Positions 54,421 to 64,000 of a stretch of DNA of 64,000 bases are shown piece after piece (position 1 is the stretch's first letter; the number at the start of each line of letters is the position of its first letter). Under the pieces are notes generated by a model that worked only from the letters and a program-made list of their open reading frames with translations, did no database searches and had not been told where the DNA came from. The stretch is taken from contig JASANH010000944.1 in assembly GCA_030248295.1 (NCBI GenBank), positions 1-64,000 on the forward strand, read 5' to 3'. A program made the translations under genes and the position numbers. Origin of the DNA: Mesodorylaimus sp. YZB2_4 (Eukaryota > Nematoda > Enoplea > Dorylaimida > Dorylaimidae).

Positions 54421-55959
54421 GACCCTTGTGACGTATCGTATGTGGCCACTAGCCTAGGGTACATTATCACACTGGCTCAAATCTGCTTACCAAATCTGTT
54501 TTTGAGGAGAACTCCCTCCCCTTCCGAAACCTCAAGTCCTGCGTACGCCTGCGGTCCTGTAAAACTGGCCCAGCTTTACGTGCGCTATTTTGCGAGTGTC
54601 CTTACAGCAGGCGCACAATTCTAAACGAACAATGTCGATAGTCAATGAGTCAAGAACAGTCCAAACCGAAAAAAAAATAATTTGCAAGCTTTGAGACATA
54701 GGTGAGATCTACAACCGTACCAATTTTTATCAAAATACGTCAAGTACGACAAGCGACGGATAAAAAGAGCCGGAATTGACTATTTTTGGGTATGAGTTTT
54801 TAAAAATTGATGCTTTTAAAAAATGAATGTAAAATGGCAGAGTCCGGAAACTTAAGCTTTCAGAAAAGCCATCACTTACAACTGTACGACCTCTGGTTGT
54901 TGCTCTCTACTGATGTTGTCATCTCCTCCCCGTCCTCTCCCCTGAACAAGGAATCGCGTGTTGTGGAAGTCGACGATGGCTGAATGGATTTTGATAAAAG
55001 TTTAAACGATTGTAGATCCAGCAATTCTGCAAAGTATGCGATTAATCAAAAATTTTTGTTGAACCGTTCTCGTGTTAGTAAGCGGGGAAATCGTCCTCGA
55101 AAGATTGTGCGTCTGGTAAGCGTCTAACGATAAGCAGGTACGTGCCTGCTGATAAAAGTATCGCTTCAACCAAGTGCTGGCGTCCAAGATGGCAATGCAG
55201 ACAGTCATTGTATACACTTTTGCTGCATGGCTCTCAATAGCCAGTCAATGAACCCCGCTCTTCTTCAATGCAAAAAGGGGACTCAACACGTTGTGACTTC
55301 AAAGTAAACAGAGATGCGCCGGAAAAATTGTTTTCGGCGAAAACATGTTTCACAATGAACGCCTTCGCAGAGAATCGTATCAGGACGATTACTGCATTTT
55401 CGGCTACGCATCTTTGATGATTGCCTGCATGAATTTATAGCTGGCACTAAAACAGAGCTTAAGTGTTTTTCTGTTGTTATTGAAAGCAGTCTCATGTGCA
55501 TGCCACCATTTTCTGCTGCTTCCTTAGCAAAAAAAAGTTTCAAAACTGACGTGCAAAACTTTTATCACATAAAAACCAAATTTTCTTTGACGTACAGACG
55601 TGGTCGCTTGTGCTTTTTGAGTTGTTGGAAAGCATACTGGAAGGAAACCGATTGCTCGCCATCAGCATAAAGTACGCGATGTGCTTTTAATGGAGCCTTA
55701 TCGGTGCTTGCTTCCGATAAAATCCAGCACCTGGAGACATATTTTACACGTATTTTGCAAAAGTTCCAAAATGTTCCAGTTCCAGTTCCGAAATGGGAGG
55801 AACCTGACTTTGGCACAGCAGAAACGAAGCTGGGTATTCAAAACTGCGTGTGTCACAGTTTTGCCAGGAATTGTAAAATGCTGTTTCAGATACACTGATT
55901 TTGTGTGCCCAGAATGGACATTGCATTTCACTTTACCATCTCTCTTTTCATGGGTGACT
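54421..55959. other. Intergenic or 3' part of the Het-C-like gene
   Basis: Minus-strand frames at 55985-55565 and 55543-55283 lie downstream of the Het-C-like frame and could include further exons, but no domain or convincing splice junction was found. Confidence 0.35.
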
Positions 55960-56847
55960 TCAGCATGCAGATGCATCAAAATCACTTAAGCCCACGAACT
56001 TCTCAAACAGCTCGTCACCAATATCGTGTCGAAATTCTGTCAAATATTGAACTGTTCCTAATTCAGCCACAGCTGCGGCCTGCTCGTATAAATGCCCGTG
56101 TTCATCTTGATAATTATCTTTGTTGATTCCTCCAATTGGATTGATGTAGGCACTGGTGTCGCTGACGCCCCCGTGACTGCACTTTCCACTGCCAGGTGTC
56201 TTCTGCACGGGTGCTCCCTGGGCGTCCACCTGACCTTCAGCGTAATAGCCGCTGGTCAATTTGTCGGTAATGATGTTGTCTGTGCATACTTCCTCGGGAT
56301 AACCTGGACAAGGCTTGCAGGTGGGCGTGTCTGGCCCGGCCAACGGCACGTTATCGAACCCTTCTGCATTGCCCAGGCCCGCCATTGGTTCCTTGTTCCC
56401 CAATTCGATCCAGTTGGAATGGCTGTAGAAATCTTGGACTCCATGCAAAGCGTGGCCAATCTCGAATCGCGCTTGTTTGATAATATCATTTTCCAAAGCT
56501 TTTTTAGCAGATTTTTTCCACTCGACCAGATTTGCATTGCCTTCCAAAAACTGCTCGCCATCAAAATGATAGCTAGCTCTCCACAGCATAATTTCGTCGA
56601 TATCCGTGAGCGCATTCCCTTCAAACACTTCATCGCAGGCATTCTCGAACATCTCTAATTTCAGGAAGCATTCAAGACTGGCGGATGGAAGGTCATTGTC
56701 CCGAAAATAATCCCCCACAACAAATTTCAATGCATTTTCAGTCATTGACTGGTGCGAAAACTGAGGAGTAAGCAATACAAAACAGTTCGTGAGAAAAATA
56801 CAGAAAAATTGTAGGTCCAGAATCAGGAGTAAACTGACTGGCCTCAT
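55960..56847 (-). CDS. Secreted Het-C/VWA7-like protein
   Basis: An uninterrupted 295-codon minus-strand frame. Residues 1-28 are a hydrophobic signal peptide (MRPVSLLLILDLQFFCIF...). Then SHQSMTENAL (31-40) and EIGHALHGVQDFYSHSNWIE (129-148) are the hallmark motifs of the Het-C domain also found at the N-terminus of animal VWA7. The His-rich arrangement is related to zinc-dependent phospholipase C-like folds (family knowledge; activity here is not shown). A Cys-rich insert (TCKPCPGYPEEVCT) and a Gly-rich GGVSDTSAYINPIGGINKDN segment follow, as in VWA7. VWA7 proteins go on to a von Willebrand A domain, which I cannot find downstream, so this is either a short stand-alone protein or the first exon of a longer gene. 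Confidence 0.78.
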   Translation of the reverse strand: MRPVSLLLILDLQFFCIFLTNCFVLLTPQFSHQSMTENALKFVVGDYFRDNDLPSASLECFLKLEMFENACDEVFEGNALTDIDEIMLWRASYHFDGEQFLEGNANLVEWKKSAKKALENDIIKQARFEIGHALHGVQDFYSHSNWIELGNKEPMAGLGNAEGFDNVPLAGPDTPTCKPCPGYPEEVCTDNIITDKLTSGYYAEGQVDAQGAPVQKTPGSGKCSHGGVSDTSAYINPIGGINKDNYQDEHGHLYEQAAAVAELGTVQYLTEFRHDIGDELFEKFVGLSDFDASAC

Positions 56848-57788
56848 TCTTGCTATGATTCTGTAGCTATGCAGCTGGTTGTGAATCTGTTTTTGCTGCT
56901 TTCGCAGGAACTAGAAAATGGTTCGCTCCACTCGCGGCCTCACACCTTCTTGAGAATATGTAAGTGCGAAATGAACAGCACGTATTACATATTGAGCAAG
57001 AATTTATCCCCCTGAAACTACAACCTGAAGCAGCGTTCGGAGCAGCATTGGTGCACCATCTAGAATCCCCAAATGCTTTTCCTCCACCTCCGGGGGGGGG
57101 AGGGGGCTAAAAAACAACTGAAGACAGAAATTCATCGCAGAAAGCGCCAGATTGCTTCGGGGTATTTCTCCCGCTAGAGCAGGAAGGCCGAGGGTCGAGG
57201 CAGGCATCGAGCTCATTGGACTAAAGTAAGAATTACTCACTGTACAACTTATTTATCAATAAAATGCCGAAAAGAATTTTTGCTAATAATGCAAGCAAAA
57301 ATTTTATTTGATTCAAATCCATTTTTACTTTCATGAAACTTCCGCACAACTTTTCTAACAAATTTTCTTGAAAACTTTTTATATTCATTCAAAGTCCGGC
57401 TTCACAGGTCAATAATGCCATGCGTGTTTCGATCAATAGCCGATAATTACTGTGCACTTCCAATCCTTTATGTTCCGCTCATCCAAGTCTACGCTGAAAC
57501 GCCGTGTCTCATGTCGAACCAGCTAAGCAAAGTCCATGGCCTGTCACGGATCGTATACGCCAGTGATGGGGAGATTGGAAAGCCCCACCCGAATATGGTA
57601 CAATCAATAATTCCCCCCTCACTGACATATTTATGCACCCAGCAGAATTCAATGTAACGTTATCCAACTCATGCTGTAGTTGCTGATACTATGTACAATC
57701 GTTTGCGTACAAAATACGCATACACAAAGTTTTCGTATCATGCAGTGAAATTTTGATGCTTTTACGCAAACGCATTCCACCGGATGAT
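56848..57788. other. Intergenic, upstream of the Het-C-like gene
   Basis: No gene recognised. A G-rich run lies at 57091-57108. Confidence 0.4.
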
Positions 57789-57968
57789 AGTGTTAGAAAT
57801 GACCTCAAGGTCAAGATTAGAATTTTGTCAAAACACTGATTAACCGACCCTCGGTCAAGGTCAGGGTCAAGGTCAGAAAGTTTTTTGAGGAGTCGGTCAA
57901 GGTTAGGGTAAGGTCAAAAAATTTTTTGGGGGCTTGTCAAGGTCAGGGTCAGGTCAGAATTTCTTGCA
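57789..57968 (+). repeat. TCAAGGTCA-rich repeat, copy 2
   Basis: Direct copy of 52995-53142: AGTGTTAGAAATGACCTCAA at the start, several GGTCAAGGTCAGGGTCA blocks, and GGTCAGAATTTCTTGCA at the end. It has one additional internal unit. Confidence 0.8.
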
Positions 57969-58439
57969 CCTGTTCAGAGTTTTTTGGCAGCGAAAGAAAA
58001 TAAATTTGATAAAATGTTCAATCCATTTCCTAAATTCTAGGACAGTCCTAGGTCATTTCACAATCAGCTTAGTGTCCCACCCCAGGACACCAAGCTGTCT
58101 AAAGTGTAGGACGACCTCGACCATGTCCGAAGTCTGGTGTCTTTACATCCTAGAAGCGCTGCCAAGCAGTCACGGCTGTCAGGCGCAGGGCAATCGCCCT
58201 TCATCGAGGGCAATTTTGAGCTGACCTTTCTAGAGCAATTTTTAGGGCAATCTTTGGGCGTCTTGAGCTATTTTTAACCACTGAGGCCAAAAACTGACGA
58301 GAGAATGCCATCATTTAAAAGCTACTTGGGGCGGCAAAAATGGTTGCTGTCATAAGAGTATTGCTGCTATCAGGGTTGCTCTTATGCAGGGCTCAACTGT
58401 GTACAAAACAGCTTTTAATACTCTTGTTCGCGGTTTTTT
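57969..58439. other. Intergenic, nothing recognised
   Basis: No gene; low-level repetition of GGGCAATTTT-type motifs at about 58190-58260. Confidence 0.4.
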
Positions 58440-58625
58440 CCTTAAAAAACCCAAAAAATGCAGCAGAATTGAAAAGTTTTACTGTACTCTAAGCGCTGAC
58501 CACTGCTGACCAGCTGGCCAGACGCCTCTAATAATTTGCACAGAGCTTTTTCTTGCACCCAGGAACATATCACAATTTTTCTTTTTCCAAAGTTCGACTT
58601 AATGGTTGACGATGTTCCCTTGTCA
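58440..58625 (-). repeat. Foldback-family repeat, third location
   Basis: Read on the minus strand it follows 33671-33860 closely, including AGAGGCGTCTGGCCAGCTGG and the trailing TTTTCAATTCTGCTGCATTT. This shows that the family extends past the part shared with 37.8 kb. Confidence 0.7.
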
Positions 58626-59147
58626 CAGGAGGAGAGGATAGGACATAAAATCAGTCGTGAATCCAATCAACTTGTGCTGCTTCAACTAGCCGAACAAGGA
58701 TCCGCGTGCGAATAATTTCCCTGAACTTTTGCACAAGGGTCATCTGGGGCACAATGACCTGTCAGCAGATGTTGCATGGTATCTTATTCGCGGTTTGATT
58801 GGCCCAAACAAGTTAAGCCACGCCCTTTCGCAGTCACATATTCCTCACTTGGTGACTAAAATCAGTCTGTAAAAAACTGAAGGCTGCGCAACCACAATTA
58901 ATAATTGTTTTTTGCAACACTACATCATTTCTGCCGTTCTCTTATTGAATGCAACACAAACCTTACAGTGTATGCTAATAGTGGACAAACTTCGCAGGTA
59001 ACACTTGCTTGCGACCCTCACACCGCCGTATCGCTTACATAAAAAAAAACAAAAAACGAAAGGCGAATAAACCAAATATGTACCAAATTACGTCAAGTAA
59101 TCATTTCTTTTTTATGACTTTCGCGCCGAATTGAACCGATTCGCAGC
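58626..59147. other. Intergenic, 3' flank of SEC61G
   Basis: No gene supported. It contains A-rich runs (59040-59060). Confidence 0.45.
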
Positions 59148-61047
<1,900 letters not shown>

Positions 61048-61552
61048 TTCTGTCGAACTTTGATTGTAAAAACGAAAACAAACACCAAATTACCTTGCTT
61101 TAGTTCACGAAATCTTTCACTGGGAAATACAGTTGTTGGTGCGTTATTTCGTCCACGCCTGGAAAGAACACTGTGGCGCACTCTCCGCGATTGCAATAAG
61201 AAGTTAAAGACTGCAAAGCCGAAGGCGCGAAACGCGGGAAATATAAAATTTAGAAATAGCACCCCCGGAGTGGCGATTCGCGTAATTAACCAATTGCATC
61301 ACATCGTATTTCATACTTTATCCATCACATTACGCCACAAATTCACTGTTTCTATGCGCATCGATTAATTCCTCTCCACATTCCAGCCCGGATGCACGTG
61401 TGACAAAAATAAATGCAAACTAAATAAAGCCCACTAATATACAAAAAAGGTGCCCAAGTGAAAGACCTAAAACCCAAATAACCCTCGTACTGTCCAAAAA
61501 TATCGAAGAAGAAGTCATGTCTTTTTCAGGAATATTAAGAAACAAAACAGCT

Positions 61553-62536
61553 TTATTTTATACGTTTATGATTTTTTAAGGGCCGTTTCTCGTGCCATTC
61601 ACGATGTTCTCTCCAATCGGCACGTTGACATTGAACATCGCAGTACCGTCGTTTCGGACGGACGCCTTCCTTGACGCATCTTTTGCAACAAAGCAACGCC
61701 TTTTGGCGATTTGACGCCCCGCATTTGCCGCACGCTTTCAATTTTCCGAAAGCTAAAATTTCGAATCTTTCTCCTCCAACTAAATCGAACAGTCGTTCCA
61801 AATATACTTGATGACCACCAGAGTTACGTTTTCCTTCTATTATGTCGAGAATTCGCAGCCTATCGGCCGAGGAAAAACGAATAGGTGTAACACCAAGTTT
61901 CAGTAAAGCTCTTGATCCATTTTGGAATGAACGAAAATGAAAGAATAATTTGACACAAAATTGGTACACAAAAAAACATGTTTGCCGAGACCACGAACGC
62001 AAATTAGCAGATTCTTGATTATTTCCGAAGACGTCATCGTGATTTTTTGCGAAATTGACACCTAGAAACGATTTTATCGATGCGCTTAGGCCGATTTCTT
62101 TGAACCATTTTCGTTCAGTTTGCACACTGCCTCGCTCGCCGATATGAGCGATCGAGTTTAAAGCATCGAAAGCGCGTAATAATTTAGTTTCTCCTCCTAC
62201 GGAATTATTGAAATCAGTTTCGACAAATACGTGACGAAAAATCCACAAACACTCGGTCGACATCCACCAATAATAGGCGTCCAAATCGCTTGAAGTGGCT
62301 ACCGATAAGTGACGTTGGAGAAAAATACGTTCCTTCGTTTCACACGGCAATATCTTCCACATTTCGACCAATAATTGCGGCGAAACGACAAAATCCGAGT
62401 AGACCAAACTCGTGGGTAAACGCTTTGGATTTCGAAACGAGCCTTGAGGAAATCGAAAGTGAGTTGTATCGGGAGGGCATTCTTCAGCTGAATTTCCCTT
62501 TGCAACAACAGCTGATTCCTTTTCGACTTTGTCCAT
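61553..62536 (-). CDS. MYND-type zinc-finger protein
   Basis: An uninterrupted 327-residue frame. The C-terminal segment (about residues 267-317) is a MYND finger: CGKCG, then CCKRC, RYCDVQCQRADW and HREWHEK supply the C-x2-C, C-x2-C, C-x3-C and H-x3-H ligands. MYND fingers bind proline-rich peptides in partner proteins (family knowledge). The N-terminal 260 residues are mostly helical in character, with no signal peptide or membrane span, and no SET domain or ankyrin repeats are recognised, so the subfamily is open. The Lys-rich tail (RPLKNHKRIK) ends the protein. It lies 505 bp upstream of SEC61G on the same strand. Confidence 0.8.
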   Translation of the reverse strand: MDKVEKESAVVAKGNSAEECPPDTTHFRFPQGSFRNPKRLPTSLVYSDFVVSPQLLVEMWKILPCETKERIFLQRHLSVATSSDLDAYYWWMSTECLWIFRHVFVETDFNNSVGGETKLLRAFDALNSIAHIGERGSVQTERKWFKEIGLSASIKSFLGVNFAKNHDDVFGNNQESANLRSWSRQTCFFVYQFCVKLFFHFRSFQNGSRALLKLGVTPIRFSSADRLRILDIIEGKRNSGGHQVYLERLFDLVGGERFEILAFGKLKACGKCGASNRQKALLCCKRCVKEGVRPKRRYCDVQCQRADWREHREWHEKRPLKNHKRIK

Positions 62537-63098
62537 ATCGATCGATCAGCTGCCTATCAAAAACCGATAGCGAAAGTAATCCGGAATTGCAGAAGTATCG
62601 GCTCCGCTTACTGGAGCGAGCGGTTCAAGAGACGGTTGATAAAACGCATTTGGAATTTGCGCAATATACAGTAGCTCACCCGCCCAATAGCATCCTTGAC
62701 GTACAGATTGATATAAGCAGTGTACCTGCACATCAAGCTGCTAGGGGGAAGTAGAAAAAGTAGGGAACTATATATTGTATTATATGTGGCGGCTCCAAGT
62801 TGATTCTGTTGATTCTCTCAAAAACGTTCATTTTACTTTGCTCTGCAATAAAAAACTGAGTGTTTTTCCTGGTTTTTCTTCGTTTCCAACATGAAACATT
62901 TTAAGCAAGTAAGAAATACCAGATTACCAGCGTATCTGCTGACCTTGGTTTGCGCGCCAAGAATCGACAAACGCGTGGGCGGAAGGGCAGGTTTTCGTGT
63001 GAAGACATGTTTGTGTTCACAAAATTCTTCAGCTCTTGCCTCGGCTTATGCTTTTGATGAGCTTATGATTCATTTGTTGTATGCTCGCTAAATTTCAT
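62537..63098. other. Upstream region of the MYND gene
   Basis: The minus-strand promoter of the MYND gene presumably lies just right of 62536. A plus-strand frame (62290-62754) overlaps the MYND coding sequence antisense and is not supported as a gene. The rest is non-coding. Confidence 0.45.
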
Positions 63099-63861
63099 AT
63101 TATCTCCAAAAAGTCTGTTATGACAGACTCGAAACTTTCAGACCAGCCAATGCACAGAGTGGAACCAGGGCTTAGGATGGCTGGTCTACTCGGCCACTGC
63201 TGAGCGCAACCACAGTTAAGGAAAAACGTCTGAGCAGAAGCTGCTTTTTCTGCATGAATATCAACAGGACGACTGATCCTGGCAGAGGACCATGCAATCT
63301 TGTGCTCGTAGTCCACTTGGTCGGCTAGCAGTGTCTAATTCTCGGGCTAGTTGTGCTTGCTCTTATTGTTAGTAAGGAGTGTTCGACACGCGGCCAAGTA
63401 AATCATTTTATGTCATGTGCCCCTTCCTCCTTGAGTGTGTCATTACTGATATGATACACCATGAGCATGAACATAAAGTTTGAAGAAGGGGAAAAAATTG
63501 TTCAGTGTTCATCGAGGCTTAGGCATGTAACGATATGCAATATCACTTTGCCCCCTGCGCTACAGCTTTAGCATGCAGTATGCAGGTTGCTTGTGTGGAA
63601 CAGCAAAGCTGCCTTTGGGGAGCCTCTCTGAACAGCAGCAGTACACAGAACAAACTGCTTTGTGGCTTGGATGCTGACATAGCTATGCATGCATACAGTA
63701 GGTGTGCGAGATTACAAGCTGTTTGCAGTGCCTAACATGTTGGGCCACCTCTCCTTTTTCTTGTGGCCGAGTAGACCAGCCATCCTAAGCCCTGGTTCCA
63801 CTGTGTGCAGTGGCTGAACTAAAAGGTGCAAGTCTGTGATAAGAGACTTTTTGGAAATAAT
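63099..63861. mobile_element. 763-bp foldback element with TIRs of about 100 bp
   Basis: The left end ATTATCTCCAAAAAGTCTGT and the inverted right end ATTATTTCCAAAAAGTCTCT continue as inverted repeats through AGTGGAACCAGGGCTTAGGA and TGGCTGGTCTACTCGGCCAC on both sides. No clear target-site duplication or transposase is seen. A relative without clear ends is at 53880-54420. Confidence 0.75.
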
Positions 63862-64000
63862 GTGCCCGTTTTTCGTTTTTGCTACAAGCTAGTTTGGTCC
63901 GAAATACCGCATGTCCTCACATGGATAAACTGAGAGAGTTGGGTGACATGACTACTGTACGCTTTCTTCCAAACCTCTGAAAAACAGAAACGAAACGTGA

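Noticed and set aside
62290-62754. 154-codon plus-strand frame
   Set aside because: Its left half is antisense to the MYND coding sequence and its right half lies in that gene's upstream region; no domain is seen.

Overview
The window looks like animal nuclear DNA, most likely from a nematode, and the phylogenetic label is an inference. The supporting signs are: several intron-containing genes with short introns (48 and 62 nt in the Smr gene) and TTTCAG/TTTTAG acceptors; two gene starts lying 1-6 nt after a splice-acceptor-like sequence, as expected for spliced-leader trans-splicing; several nematode-type seven-transmembrane receptor genes or relics; and TTAGGC, the nematode telomere hexamer, inside a small transposon. 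The clade (perhaps Dorylaimia, mermithid-like) cannot be fixed from sequence reading alone. Most of the window is non-coding and dense in transposons.

Left part (1-9.2 kb): degenerate repeats, a 527-bp TA-flanked MITE, a damaged seven-TM receptor on the minus strand (2.07-3.39 kb), a 1.46-kb repeat with a tRNA-Gly-like head (an inverted copy lies at 24.9-26.3 kb), and an intact single-exon seven-TM protein (7.27-8.37 kb).

Core (9.2-21.8 kb, all plus strand): the mitochondrial S-adenosylmethionine carrier (SLC25A26 type), the mitochondrial rRNA 2'-O-methyltransferase MRM3 (six exons), the tRNA adenosine deaminase subunit ADAT3, and then a non-coding snoRNA host gene. The host gene carries at least 14 box C/D snoRNAs, one per intron, each with box D 54-74 nt upstream of an AG acceptor. 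Eight of them share one guide against a conserved 28S rRNA segment. The genes lie head to tail, and all concern SAM supply or RNA modification.

Middle (21.8-46 kb): a damaged GPCR, a short perfect hairpin, a Gly-rich single-exon gene (29.3-30.2 kb), pogo-like elements with a nested MITE, and a dead non-LTR retrotransposon (33.8-37.7 kb). The retrotransposon is interrupted by a 739-bp foldback element with P-element-like ends and an 8-bp target duplication, and is itself bracketed by an inverted repeat family. A three-exon Smr-domain gene with a C-terminal membrane anchor lies at 41.8-42.5 kb.

Right part (46-64 kb): an internally deleted GPCR relic, a small single-pass membrane protein, a 1.44-kb hAT-like non-autonomous element, a satellite of about 32 copies of a 17-bp unit, two copies of a TCAAGGTCA-rich repeat, a secreted Het-C/VWA7-like protein, SEC61 gamma (two exons, complete), a tRNA-derived SINE inside its intron, a MYND-finger protein, and a foldback element with long terminal inverted repeats at the end.
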